From Radicibacter daui (GTDB lineage: Bacteria; Pseudomonadota; Alphaproteobacteria; Radicibacterales; Radicibacteraceae): DNA of 64,000 nucleotides. Every line of letters starts with the position of its first letter. Positions within the stretch are counted from its first letter, which is position 1. A program made the translations under genes and the position numbers. The notes beneath the pieces are model-generated. The model worked only from the letters and a program-made list of their open reading frames with translations. It was not told the DNA's origin and did not search any database. Below, piece by piece: positions 27,697-35,361 of this stretch. Location of the stretch: contig CP131056.1 of the NCBI GenBank assembly GCA_030657355.1, positions 434,001 through 498,000 on the forward strand, in the 5' to 3' direction.

Positions 27697-28281
27697 TTAG
27701 CTGCGGCGGCGGTAGAGCTGCAGCGCACCGGCGGTGGCGAGCGCGATCTTCAGCGCTTCGGCTGGCAGGAACGGCACGAGGCCGACGGCAACCGCCTTCG
27801 CCGGAGCGAGGCCGATGCCGACGACAAGCCAGCCAAGGCCAAGCGCGTAGAGAACGGCGGTCGCAGCAACCATCGCAGCAAGCGCGGTAGACAGACGGGC
27901 AAAGAGCCCGGCCTGGGCAGCGACACCGGCAATCACGGCAGCGGCGAAGAAGCCGGCGAGATAACCGCCGGTCGGTCCGGCCATGTAGACGAGACCGGCG
28001 CCAGAGGCGAACACCGGCAGGCCAAGGGCGCCTTCAAGCAGGTAGGCGCCGACGGTGGCGGCAGCCAGACGCGGGCCGCAGCTCGCGCCGATCAGCAGCG
28101 TCACGGCGACCTGCATGGTCATCGGCACCGGCCAGAACGGTACCTGGATGCGGGCGGAGGCCGCCAGGGCGAGGCTGCCAACCAGCACCGCCAGCACGGC
28201 AATCAGCGCACGCGGCAGCACCCGGGTGCCGTTGGCACGGGTGAAGGCAAGCCGCTCGACGGGAAGCATGCGATTGGACAT
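27697..28281 (-). CDS. bioY: BioY biotin-uptake S component
   Basis: 194 residues with about six hydrophobic spans. The BioY signatures VPFWPVPMTMQVAVTLL, GAYLLEGALGLPVF and GPTGGYLAGF are all present. BioY is the biotin-binding membrane subunit of an energy-coupling-factor transporter and can act alone in some bacteria. No BioM/BioN genes are adjacent. I looked for a BioR box or a BirA operator in the 130 bases upstream and saw neither. Confidence 0.95.
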   Translation of the reverse strand: MSNRMLPVERLAFTRANGTRVLPRALIAVLAVLVGSLALAASARIQVPFWPVPMTMQVAVTLLIGASCGPRLAAATVGAYLLEGALGLPVFASGAGLVYMAGPTGGYLAGFFAAAVIAGVAAQAGLFARLSTALAAMVAATAVLYALGLGWLVVGIGLAPAKAVAVGLVPFLPAEALKIALATAGALQLYRRRS

Positions 28282-28411
28282 GTGAGCGAGGTCTCCAGAT
28301 GAACTGTTTTAATAGCGTTTTATTGAGGGCCTGCGGCTTTACCGCGCCCCGCTTTCTTGTCGAACCTGAACCGTTCGGCGCTCCGGCCCTGTGATACAGG
28401 GCAAGGGTCGC

Positions 28412-28978
28412 TTATTTTACGCGGTTCAGATCCGCTTCGATGGTCTTGGTTTTAGTCCCATCGATCGACCGGAAGAACATCAAATGTAATCCGCTGGCCG
28501 TCAATCTCCGAACGTAGCTCTGCACTTCGAAACGGCCGTCATCGGCAATGATGAGCGCATTTACCGTCAGCGTATCCGCGTCGATGGTCGCCCACAGGTA
28601 GGGCTCGCCCTTCATCGGGTCGAGCGGGACATCATGGCCGAACATGTCGTGCCGCATGGCGGCGGAATAGACATTGCCGCGTCCGGAGGAGCGGAAGGAA
28701 ACATCGAGCCGTTTTTCGTCGATGCTACCATCGGGGCGGTAGATCAGCGCCTGCCAGTCGACATTGAAGCCTTGCCCGTCATCCAGCGTCTTGATGGTCA
28801 CGGCGAGGTCGCGCTTTTCCACGACCCCGCTGCCCTTCTCGATCGTGCTGCCGGCAAAGGTGCCGATGAAGGGGGACCAGAGGTCACTTGCCGCTGCCTG
28901 TCCGGCAAGAGTGCTGACGGCAAGAACAAGCATCAGGGCCAATGCCCGGGCGGCGTTGGGAGCAGCTGCCTTCTTCAT
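28412..28978 (-). CDS. Secreted protein of unknown function
   Basis: 188 residues. A clear Sec signal peptide (basic KK start, ALALMLVLAVSTLAG core, cleavage after QAAAS) leads to a Trp/Phe/Asp-containing, apparently beta-rich domain with WSPFIGTFAGS at the mature N-terminus. The pattern suggests a small periplasmic beta-barrel or lipocalin-like fold, but I recognise no named family. It is separated from bioY by 130 bases and from the glk end by 97 bases, so probably has its own promoter. Confidence 0.75.
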   Translation of the reverse strand: MKKAAAPNAARALALMLVLAVSTLAGQAAASDLWSPFIGTFAGSTIEKGSGVVEKRDLAVTIKTLDDGQGFNVDWQALIYRPDGSIDEKRLDVSFRSSGRGNVYSAAMRHDMFGHDVPLDPMKGEPYLWATIDADTLTVNALIIADDGRFEVQSYVRRLTASGLHLMFFRSIDGTKTKTIEADLNRVK

Positions 28979-29075
28979 CCCGCGTTTCCTTCACGTCTGG
29001 CCGCCCGGCACTCTGCCGGGCCGGCGTCGCCCGCACTTTTTCGTCTGCGCGCCGCTTTCGGCGGCAGGCTGGCCT

Positions 29076-30056
29076 TCAGCCCTGGTCCGGTCCCTGCTCA
29101 AGCAGGCCCCGCAACCCGACGAAGGCCGGCAGTTCGTGCGTTATCAGATATGTGGGGATCGGCTCGAGGAAATAGGAGAGGCGCCCCTTGGAGACGAAAC
29201 GGGCCCGGAAGGAGCTGTCGTCGAGGAAACTGCCGAGCCGGGGCGGAATACCGCCCCCGATGAAGACGCCGCCGCGGGCGCCCAATGTCAGCGCCACATT
29301 GCCGGCGACGTTGCCGAGGATGGAGCAGAAAATCTCCAGGGCCTCGCGCGCCGCCGGGTCGGCGCCGGCCAGGGCCTGCTCGGTGATCTCGTGCGGCTTG
29401 TAGTGCGGGCGCACATGGCCGTCGATCTCGTTGATGCCTTCATAAAGGTTCACGAGGCCCATGCCGGAGAGCACGCGCTCAAACGAGATATGGTCAAAGC
29501 GGCGGCGCAGGCGCGCAGTAATCGCTGCCTCGCGTTCGGTTGCCGGCGAAAAGGTGGCGTGCCCGCCTTCACCGGCAAGGCTGATCCAGCGGCCTCGGAA
29601 GGGCACGAGGCCGGAGACACCAAGGCCGGTGCCCGGGCCGACCACGGCGACGGGCGCACCTTCCAGCGGCCGGCCACCGCCGATCTGCCGGCGGTCTTTT
29701 TCCTGAAGGAAGGGCATCGACATGGCAACGGCGGTAAAGTCGTTGACGACCTGCAGCGTGCCCAGTTCCAGCGCCTTGCGCACGTCTTCGATGGAGAAGG
29801 ACCAGCTGTTGTTGGTCAGCGAGACGCGGTCGCCGGTAACGGCGGTCGCCACGCAAAAGGCGCCGTGCCGCGGCTTTTCATCCACCGTTTCCAGAAACGC
29901 CCGCGCCGCGCCGATCACGTCGCGATAGTCGGCGCATTGCAGCACCTTGGAGACGTAACTGCCATCCTCCTGCATCAGGGCGAAGCGCGCATTGGTGCCG
30001 CCGATATCGGCGATCAGGGCGGGGTAGGCGTCCGGATTGCGGGAGGTCTCGGTCAT
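29076..30056 (-). CDS. glk: Glucokinase
   Basis: 326 residues. The bacterial (non-ROK) glucokinase signatures are the ATP site ADIGGTNARFAL (about 16-27), VVNDFTAVAMS, GPGTGLGVSGLVP and the EGGHATFSP segment. It phosphorylates glucose with ATP in the cytoplasm. The ATG at 30056 shares one base with the otsA stop (TAATG), so it is translated together with the trehalose genes. Glucose released from trehalose could be recycled by it. The frame upstream to 30134 is only overlap with otsA. Confidence 0.95.
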   Translation of the reverse strand: MTETSRNPDAYPALIADIGGTNARFALMQEDGSYVSKVLQCADYRDVIGAARAFLETVDEKPRHGAFCVATAVTGDRVSLTNNSWSFSIEDVRKALELGTLQVVNDFTAVAMSMPFLQEKDRRQIGGGRPLEGAPVAVVGPGTGLGVSGLVPFRGRWISLAGEGGHATFSPATEREAAITARLRRRFDHISFERVLSGMGLVNLYEGINEIDGHVRPHYKPHEITEQALAGADPAAREALEIFCSILGNVAGNVALTLGARGGVFIGGGIPPRLGSFLDDSSFRARFVSKGRLSYFLEPIPTYLITHELPAFVGLRGLLEQGPDQG

Positions 30057-31441
30057 TATCCAGCCGTTGCGTGAAGAGCTTTGAGGTAGGCCTTGCGCCA
30101 GTGCTCGATGGTGTTCGCCTCCAGCACTGCCCACATGGTTTGCCAGCGCTCCTTTCTTTCGTCCAGCGGCATGGAGAGGCCGCGGCGAAGGTTCTCGGCT
30201 GAATCTTCAATATCATAGGGATTGACCAGCAGGGCCCCGCCGCCGAGCTCGGAAGCGGCGCCGGCAAATTGCGACAGTACCAGCACACCGGGATCTTCCG
30301 GATCCTGGGCGGCGACGAATTCCTTGGCGACAAGGTTCATGCCGTCGCGCAGCGGGGTGACGAGGCCGATGCGGGCAATACGGTAGAAACCGGCGAGCGT
30401 GCGCCGGCCGTAACCCTTGTTGATGTAGCGCAGCGGCTGCCAGTCGAACTCGGCATGCTGGCCGTTGATATGGCCGGCAATCTGCTCCAGCTCAGCCCGG
30501 ATCGCCTGGTATTCCGGCACGTTTTCCCGCGAGGGCGGAGCGATCTGCATCATCGTTACCCGGTTGTTCATGTCCGGATAGTTTTCGAGCAGTTTGCCAA
30601 AGGCCTCGAACCGCTGGGGCATTCCCTTGGAGTAATCGAGCCGGTCGACCCCCAGCACCAGCTGGCGCTCGTTGAGCGAGCGCACGAAGCGCCGGAGTGT
30701 GGGAGTTTTGGCAATCTGGGCCGCCAGCGTCGACATGCCGGCAACATCGATGGAAATCGGAAATACCTGCGTTTCGACAGTGCGGCCGAACGCCTCGATG
30801 CGTCCGTCTTCAAGCACGTGTCCGCCGGCCCAGTCGGTCAGGTAACGGCGCAGGGCCGCATTATCGGATTCCGTCTGGAAACCGATGAGGTCGTAGGCGC
30901 AGAAGCTGCGCATCAGCAGCTTGAGGTTGGGCAGCGCGCCCAGCACCTCCGGAACCGGAAATGGCGTGTGCAGGAAAAAGCCGATGCGGTTGGTATAGCC
31001 CATCTGCCGCAGCTCTTCGGCGATGGGGATCAGGTGATAGTCATGCACCCAGATCACATCATCGGGGCGCAGCAGTTGCGCCAGCTTGTGGGCGAAGAGG
31101 GCGTTGACCCGGTGGTATCCGGCATAGGTGCGCTGGCGGAACGCGGCCAGATCGAGACGGTAGTGAAAGAGCGGCCACAGCGTCGAGTTGGCGTAGCCGT
31201 TGTAATATTCGTCATAGTCGGTAGCCGACAGGTCGAGCTGGGCATAGGTCACGCCCGCATGTTCGGCGATATGCGGCTCAGACTGCGGGCTATCGCTGGC
31301 ATGGCCGGACCAGCCGAACCAGAGCCCCCCGGTGGTGGAGAGCGCCTCCTGCATGGCAACGGCAAGGCCGCCGCCGTTGGCGGCGGCCTTGCCGGGGTTC
31401 GGGGCGGCAACACGGTTGGAAACGACGACGAGCCGACTCAT
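30056..31441 (-). CDS. otsA: Trehalose-6-phosphate synthase
   Basis: 461 residues, a normal length for GT20 enzymes. Seen are the N-terminal VVVSNRVA with the glycine loop [35 protein letters not shown] and [12 protein letters not shown] near the end. It joins UDP-glucose (or another NDP-glucose) to glucose-6-phosphate. ATG at 31441 overlaps the otsB stop by four bases. The open frame to 31495 lies inside otsB. Trehalose serves as an osmolyte and desiccation protectant. Confidence 0.96.
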   Translation of the reverse strand: MSRLVVVSNRVAAPNPGKAAANGGGLAVAMQEALSTTGGLWFGWSGHASDSPQSEPHIAEHAGVTYAQLDLSATDYDEYYNGYANSTLWPLFHYRLDLAAFRQRTYAGYHRVNALFAHKLAQLLRPDDVIWVHDYHLIPIAEELRQMGYTNRIGFFLHTPFPVPEVLGALPNLKLLMRSFCAYDLIGFQTESDNAALRRYLTDWAGGHVLEDGRIEAFGRTVETQVFPISIDVAGMSTLAAQIAKTPTLRRFVRSLNERQLVLGVDRLDYSKGMPQRFEAFGKLLENYPDMNNRVTMMQIAPPSRENVPEYQAIRAELEQIAGHINGQHAEFDWQPLRYINKGYGRRTLAGFYRIARIGLVTPLRDGMNLVAKEFVAAQDPEDPGVLVLSQFAGAASELGGGALLVNPYDIEDSAENLRRGLSMPLDERKERWQTMWAVLEANTIEHWRKAYLKALHATAG

Positions 31442-32295
31442 GGTTGCTGGTCTCCCGGACGCGGCTGCACCTGGCTGATGAAGTCTGTAAGCCATCTGTG
31501 AAGCTCCTTCGGGGTTGGAAAGCTGGTCGTCGCCCGCGTAGGCCGACGCTCGCCGACGATCACGCCGCTGCCGCCAAAGGGGAGCACGGCTTCAAACCCG
31601 GCCTCGTCGGTCAGATCGTCGCCGATGAAAACAGGTCTGCGGCCCGCAAAGAGCGGCTCGGCCATCATGTGGCGCACCGTGCTGCCCTTGTCGCCGCCGC
31701 TCTGGCGCAGCTCGTAGACGCATTTGCCGGCTTGCAGTTCGAAGCTGCCGGCAAATTTCCGGGCCAGTGCTTCGGCAACCTCGGCGGCGGCCGGATCGGC
31801 CCCGGGAGCGCCTCGCGTATGAAGCGCCGCACCATGCGGCTTGTTTTCAACCCTGAGGCCGGGATGGAGGCCAGCCAGCTGTTGCATTCTGCCGGTAATG
31901 GTGGCCAGAGCGGCGCGGTCAGGTTCCGGGCTTTCGACGGGAAGTTCTGCCGCCCGGCGCCACTCCAGCCCGTGCTGTCCGCCGGCCGGGCCGGCAAAGG
32001 GGGCCAGCAGCTGGTCTATCTGTTCCAGCGGCCGGCCGGAGACGATGGCGAGGGCACCGCCCAGCAGATCATGTGCGGTTTGCAGCAGCGCCGGTAATCC
32101 GGCGGGGATGATGACGGCATCGGGAGTGGCGGCGATATCGATCAGCGTGCCATCGAAATCCAGAAAAAGGCAGTCATCCACGCCCAGTGCCGGTGGTGGT
32201 GGCAGGGTGTCCCCGTCTGTACCTGGTACACCCTGAAAGCCCGTTACTCGGCTGTCGATTGTCTGGTGAGTTGATGGAACGCCTTCTCCGGCCAT
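31438..32295 (-). CDS. otsB: Trehalose-6-phosphate phosphatase
   Basis: About 285 residues from ATG 32295 (an alternative ATG at 32337 adds 14). HAD motif I is FLDFDGTLIDIA, motif II is IVSGRPLEQI, and motif IV is FIGDDLTDEAGFE. The enzyme dephosphorylates trehalose-6-phosphate. It is the first gene of otsB-otsA-glk, all joined by short overlaps. The promoter should lie in the 32296-32663 gap, which also holds a TGCATTGCA dyad at 32530-32538. Confidence 0.94.
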   Translation of the reverse strand: MAGEGVPSTHQTIDSRVTGFQGVPGTDGDTLPPPPALGVDDCLFLDFDGTLIDIAATPDAVIIPAGLPALLQTAHDLLGGALAIVSGRPLEQIDQLLAPFAGPAGGQHGLEWRRAAELPVESPEPDRAALATITGRMQQLAGLHPGLRVENKPHGAALHTRGAPGADPAAAEVAEALARKFAGSFELQAGKCVYELRQSGGDKGSTVRHMMAEPLFAGRRPVFIGDDLTDEAGFEAVLPFGGSGVIVGERRPTRATTSFPTPKELHRWLTDFISQVQPRPGDQQP

Positions 32296-32529
32296 GGTGA
32301 TTACTGTCTCCCTTTTTGAGCGTCCTTTGCCCGGCACCCCGGCAGGCGAGAGGGTCCGAAGAGCCTCTGGAGGGGGAAACGAGCGCCCTTTTCCCTTCAG
32401 CCGTCAGTCGGCAGGGCGGGGTGGCATGGGACGCCTTGCGGATGGTTTTGCTCATGTGCCGGAGTCCCCGGCGCATTCCTGCACAAACGCTCAACGCGCA
32501 AGAGCGGCAATTGGCTGCAATCTTTAATG

Positions 32530-32538
32530 TGCATTGCA
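32530..32538. promoter_or_regulatory. TGC-dyad, candidate PhaR site upstream of otsB
   Basis: TGCATTGCA is a perfect TGC-N3-GCA dyad, the same 9-mer (on the other strand) as that downstream of the phasin promoter. Published PhaR sites have the form CTGC-N3/4-GCAG; here the flanks are G and G. It lies 235 bases upstream of otsB. Confidence 0.5.
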
Positions 32539-32632
32539 GCATCTTTTAGGGGCGGGTTCCAGTTTTTCTGGCCGTTTTGGGGCAAAAAATGTGAAGCGGG
32601 CCCTTGAAATTTATGCGGAAAAGGCCAAATGT

Positions 32633-32641
32633 TGCAGTGCG
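32633..32641. promoter_or_regulatory. TGC-dyad, candidate PhaR site at the sRNA promoter
   Basis: TGCAGTGCG matches the TGCARTGCA 9-mer at eight positions and, with the preceding T, equals TTGCAGTGC found in the upstream phasin site. It lies just upstream of the probable sRNA start. Confidence 0.45.
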
Positions 32642-32663
32642 GCATGGCTGGAGGCTTTCGCTG

Positions 32664-32740
32664 GCCAACCATTCCGCAGCGCACTTTATTGGGCGTTTCC
32701 TCCCTAGACTTGGGCCGCGCTTGTCGCGGCCTTTCTTTTT
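32664..32740 (+). ncRNA. mmgR: MmgR-like (alpha-r8 family) small RNA
   Basis: The plus strand carries TTTCCTCCCT at 32696-32705, the invariant single-stranded 10-mer reported for the alphaproteobacterial alpha-r8/MmgR family, followed 7 bases later by a Rho-independent terminator (stem 32713-32719 with 32725-32731, then TTTCTTTTT). Both adjacent genes are on the minus strand, so this terminator is otherwise unexplained. The family is known to be syntenic with N-formylglutamate amidohydrolase, present here at 33.5 kb. In Sinorhizobium MmgR limits polyhydroxybutyrate accumulation. The 5' end is set by analogy with the 77-nt Sinorhizobium RNA and is uncertain by tens of bases. Confidence 0.82.
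32713..32740 (+). terminator. Terminator of the MmgR-like sRNA
   Basis: GGCCGCG/CGCGGCC stem with loop CTTGT, followed by TTTCTTTTT on the plus strand only; the minus strand has no T-run after the hairpin. Confidence 0.88.
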
Positions 32741-32762
32741 GGGAGTTTCCTTGCGTGGGCGA

Positions 32763-33413
32763 TCAGAGAATCGCCGGCCGGATCAGCGGAATGAATTCGC
32801 GCTCGAAGCCTTCGGGCGGGGGCGGCAGGGTGGCATCACCGTCGCCGAGCGAGCGCTGCAGCATCACGATATCGACCCACTGGTTCTGCTTGAAGCCCAC
32901 GCCCTTGAGGTGCGCCACGCGTTCAAAGCCCAGCCGCTCGTGCAGCAGGGTGGAGCGGGTATCCTGCGCCGTCACGCCGGTCACCGCGATCATCTGCCGG
33001 TAACCCATCATGGTGCAGCGGTCGATAAGCGCGGTCAGCAGCGCGCGGCCGACACCGCGACCCTCGATGCCCGGCTTCACATAGATCGAATCCTCGACCA
33101 GGAAGCGGTAGGCCGAGCGCGCGCGGAACGGCGCTGCATAACAGAAGCCAGAGACCTCCCCTTCCAGCTCGGCGGCCAGGTAAGGCAGGCCTGCGCTCTG
33201 CACGGCGCGCAGTCGGCGCAGCATCTCCTCGCGCGCTGGCGGCACTTCCTCGAACGTGGCGATGGTGGTCGTCACGTGATGGGCATAAAGCTGCTGGAAA
33301 GCGGGCACGTCGCTGTCGCGCGCCGGACGAACCGTCACATCGGTAAAACGCGCCGGACGCGGCTGCGCGGGATCGATGAGATGAGGGGTCTCGGGGCGGG
33401 GTTGACGGGACAT
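32763..33413 (-). CDS. GNAT acetyltransferase, phosphinothricin-acetyltransferase-like
   Basis: 216 residues. The GNAT core starts at VRPARDSDVPAFQQLY (about residue 27) with the acetyl-CoA loop GRGVGRALL (the Q/R-x-x-G-x-G/A pattern) and the C-terminal GFERVAHLKGVGFKQNQWVDIV, typical of the PAT/methionine sulfoximine acetyltransferase group. An N-terminal stretch of about 26 residues is not conserved. It converges on the MmgR-like sRNA, ending 23 bases from its terminator. Substrate is unknown. Confidence 0.88.
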   Translation of the reverse strand: MSRQPRPETPHLIDPAQPRPARFTDVTVRPARDSDVPAFQQLYAHHVTTTIATFEEVPPAREEMLRRLRAVQSAGLPYLAAELEGEVSGFCYAAPFRARSAYRFLVEDSIYVKPGIEGRGVGRALLTALIDRCTMMGYRQMIAVTGVTAQDTRSTLLHERLGFERVAHLKGVGFKQNQWVDIVMLQRSLGDGDATLPPPPEGFEREFIPLIRPAIL

Positions 33414-33533
33414 CGGCGGCGCCTCGGCAAGATGTCGGTCACAAGAATGGGCGCGGCAGAGCCGGCCCGGGCGGAGTGAAAGAGACCCGGTCCATCCACG
33501 GGGTTGCCGGGATGCCGGGTCTTGCGGGACCCC

Positions 33534-34469
33534 TTATGCGGCGGGAGGGGGGCGCCTGCCAAGTGTCTTGCGGGCCTGAACGTCAATCGCGGCTGCAATG
33601 TGATATAAATCCCCGGCCAGCTTGCCGAAATCTTCTTCGCGGCGCTCCAGCGTCGCCTCATCCATGTAAAGCCAGCGGCCGATCTCGATCTGCAGCACAT
33701 GGATGCCGGCTTCTGGCCGGCCGTAATGCCGGGTGATGAAGCCGCCGGCATAAGGGCTGTTGCGCGCGACCTCGAAGCCGCGCGTACGGGCTGCCGCCTC
33801 CGCGGCGCCCACCAGTGCGGGATCGCACGAGGCACCGAAAAAGTCGCCGAACACGATATCGGAAGCGTGGCGGCCCCCGCGGGCGCGTTGGGTGGTTTGC
33901 GATTCGGACGGCATTGAGTGACAGTCCAGCAGCACGCAGAGGCCAAAGCGCTCCTGCGTGCGTTCAATGAGCCGGTCGAGCGCATCGTGATAGGGGCGGT
34001 AGTGTTCCTCGATGCGGCGCTCCACCTCGGCGAAGTCGAGCTTGTGGCGGTAGATTTCCTGCCCCTGCGCCACCACCTTCGCCACGGTGCCAAGGCCGTT
34101 GATGACACGCGGGCTGCGGGCATTGACGAAACCGGGCAGGTCGCCGGTAAACATGCCGGGGTCGAGCTCCCACGGTTCGCGATTCACATCCACATAGGCG
34201 CGCGGGAACAGCGCTTTCAGCAGCGGCGCTCCCAGAAGACGCGCGGCGGGTTCGGCCAGGGCATCGACGTGGCAATCTTCCGAGCGGCGCAAGCTCAACC
34301 GGTCGAGCCTGCTCTGGGCCAGGAAACTGTCGGGATAGAAGCTGCCGCTGTGCGGGGAGGCGAGCACGATGGGGGTTTTCTGGAGGGCTGGCTCCAGAAT
34401 GTCGATCACCTGGCCGGCCGGAGAAAGGGCGGCCACGGTGCCAGACTGCCGTGCGCTGAGTGCATCCAT
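33534..34469 (-). CDS. N-formylglutamate amidohydrolase family protein
   Basis: 311 residues from ATG 34469 (MDALSARQ). Family signatures are LASPHSGSFYPD, the RRSEDCHVDAL segment, YVDVNREPWELD, LLDCHSMPS and IEIGRWLYMDE, containing the likely zinc-binding His/Glu/Asp residues. Such enzymes cleave N-formylglutamate to formate and glutamate in histidine breakdown, but no hut genes are nearby, so the real substrate is open. In other alphaproteobacteria this gene is linked to mmgR; here a GNAT gene lies between them. Confidence 0.92.
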   Translation of the reverse strand: MDALSARQSGTVAALSPAGQVIDILEPALQKTPIVLASPHSGSFYPDSFLAQSRLDRLSLRRSEDCHVDALAEPAARLLGAPLLKALFPRAYVDVNREPWELDPGMFTGDLPGFVNARSPRVINGLGTVAKVVAQGQEIYRHKLDFAEVERRIEEHYRPYHDALDRLIERTQERFGLCVLLDCHSMPSESQTTQRARGGRHASDIVFGDFFGASCDPALVGAAEAAARTRGFEVARNSPYAGGFITRHYGRPEAGIHVLQIEIGRWLYMDEATLERREEDFGKLAGDLYHIAAAIDVQARKTLGRRPPPAA

Positions 34470-34593
34470 AACCAACCGTTTATCCCACAGGGCCACGATA
34501 GTCACCCGTGGCAAAAGTCTAATCGTTGCCGGCCAGCCGCGCTGTTATGCCCATCGTCGCGGGAGCCATGCGTGACGGAGCGTTCAAAAAGGC

Positions 34594-34622
34594 TTGCACG
34601 GGCCCGGCCCCTTTGCTAACTA
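34594..34622 (+). promoter_or_regulatory. Possible promoter of tRNA-Val
   Basis: TTGCAC (34594-34599), a 17-base spacer, and TAACTA (34617-34622) would start transcription about 70 bases before the mature tRNA. The -35 is good, the -10 moderate. Confidence 0.4.
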
Positions 34623-34700
34623 CCCGGCACCCGACGCGCAGGGCGCTTCGGAGCCGGCCCTTTCAGCCTGCCTTGCGGTGACTGAAAAGGTTTCAAGAGT

Positions 34701-34775
34701 GGGCGGTTAGCTCAGCGGTAGAGCACTGTGTTGACATCGCAGTGGCCACTGGTTCGATCCCAGTACCGCCCACCA
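34701..34775 (+). tRNA. tRNA-Val (anticodon GAC)
   Basis: The cloverleaf is complete: acceptor GGGCGGT (34701-34707) pairs with ACCGCCC (34765-34771); D-arm GCTC/GAGC; anticodon stem CTGTG/CGCAG with loop TTGACAT, anticodon GAC; T-arm ACTGG-TTCGATC-CCAGT. The 3' CCA is encoded (34773-34775). It reads GUC and GUU. No integrase or repeat of its 3' end is visible nearby. Confidence 0.97.
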
Positions 34776-34868
34776 TCTTTCCCCTGAAAATTCAAAAAAC
34801 CGATGCCGCGTGGCTTATGCCTCCAGGCGCCTGCTGCCATGTGCGCGCTTGCGCTGCGGGGGCATGAA

Positions 34869-34899
34869 AAGAAGGGCGACGCCGGGCGCTGCCCTTTCT
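34869..34899 (-). terminator. Weak terminator candidate after the GlcG/HbpS gene
   Basis: On the minus strand an imperfect GGGC...GCCC hairpin is followed by TTCTTTTC. The stem has internal mismatches, so this is tentative. Confidence 0.35.
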
Positions 34900-34909
34900 G
34901 CACGGCCGG

Positions 34910-35320
34910 TCAGGCGAAGACGGCGACGCCAGCCTTGCCCACCTGCTCGTCCCGCTCCGGCGTCAGGCCGCTGACGCCGATGGAGCCGATTACGGCGCCG
35001 TTCTGGACGATGGGCAGGCCGCCTCGCAGCGGTGTGCCGTCGGCCGTGCCGACAAAGGCCGTACGCCCGCCATTGATCATGTCCTCAAGGGCAGCCGTCG
35101 GCCGGCCAAAACGGATGGCGGAGGCAGCCTTGCCTAGGGCTACATCGACGCTCGCCGCCCATGCCTTTTCGTCGCGCTCCAGCAGCAGCGCCACCCCGGC
35201 GGCATCGGCAACCACGATAGTGGCGGCCCAGCCGTTGCGGGTCGCTTCCGCCTTGGCGGCTTCCATCACTTTACGGGCGCCTTCGACGGTCAGGCTCGGC
35301 CGGTTTGCAGTATCGGACAT
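34910..35320 (-). CDS. GlcG/HbpS family protein
   Basis: 136 residues, typical for the family. Motifs seen: LTVEGARKVMEAAKAEA, the ATIVVADAAGVALLLERDE strand pair, GGLPIVQNGAVIGSIGVSG and a C-terminal D-E-Q-V-G-K-AG helix. Members include the haem-binding HbpS of Streptomyces and GlcG of glycolate operons; the cellular role here is unknown. No signal peptide. It follows nnrU-like by 41 bases on the same strand. Confidence 0.9.
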   Translation of the reverse strand: MSDTANRPSLTVEGARKVMEAAKAEATRNGWAATIVVADAAGVALLLERDEKAWAASVDVALGKAASAIRFGRPTAALEDMINGGRTAFVGTADGTPLRGGLPIVQNGAVIGSIGVSGLTPERDEQVGKAGVAVFA

Positions 35321-35361
35321 GTCTTTTCTTTCAGGGTTTCAGGAGAAGCTTCAGGACAACG

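Larger units (their letters stand above)
32296..32663. other. Intergenic region upstream of otsB and the sRNA
   Basis: 368 bases without a credible protein gene. It separates the otsB start (minus strand) from the plus-strand MmgR-like sRNA and should hold both promoters. It carries a perfect TGCATTGCA dyad at 32530-32538 and a near copy, TGCAGTGCG, at 32633-32641. A weak plus-strand promoter can be drawn (TTGAAA 32604-32609, 17-base spacer, AAATGT 32627-32632), but the -10 box is poor. The 5' part to about 32500 shows nothing recognisable. Confidence 0.6.

Noticed and set aside
28282-28411. BioR or BirA operator upstream of bioY
   Set aside because: The TTTTAATAGCG/TTTTATTG stretch does not match TTATCTATAA or a BirA palindrome.
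29932-29942. CGCATTGCA inside glk as a further PhaR-like site
   Set aside because: It has one mismatch, lies within coding sequence far from any start, and such near matches occur by chance elsewhere.
32397-32684. 95-codon minus-strand frame upstream of otsB
   Set aside because: No ribosome site, no conserved look, and it crosses the sRNA promoter region.
34701-34775. tRNA-Val as an integration site of a mobile element
   Set aside because: No integrase, no repeat of the tRNA 3' end and no change in composition downstream.
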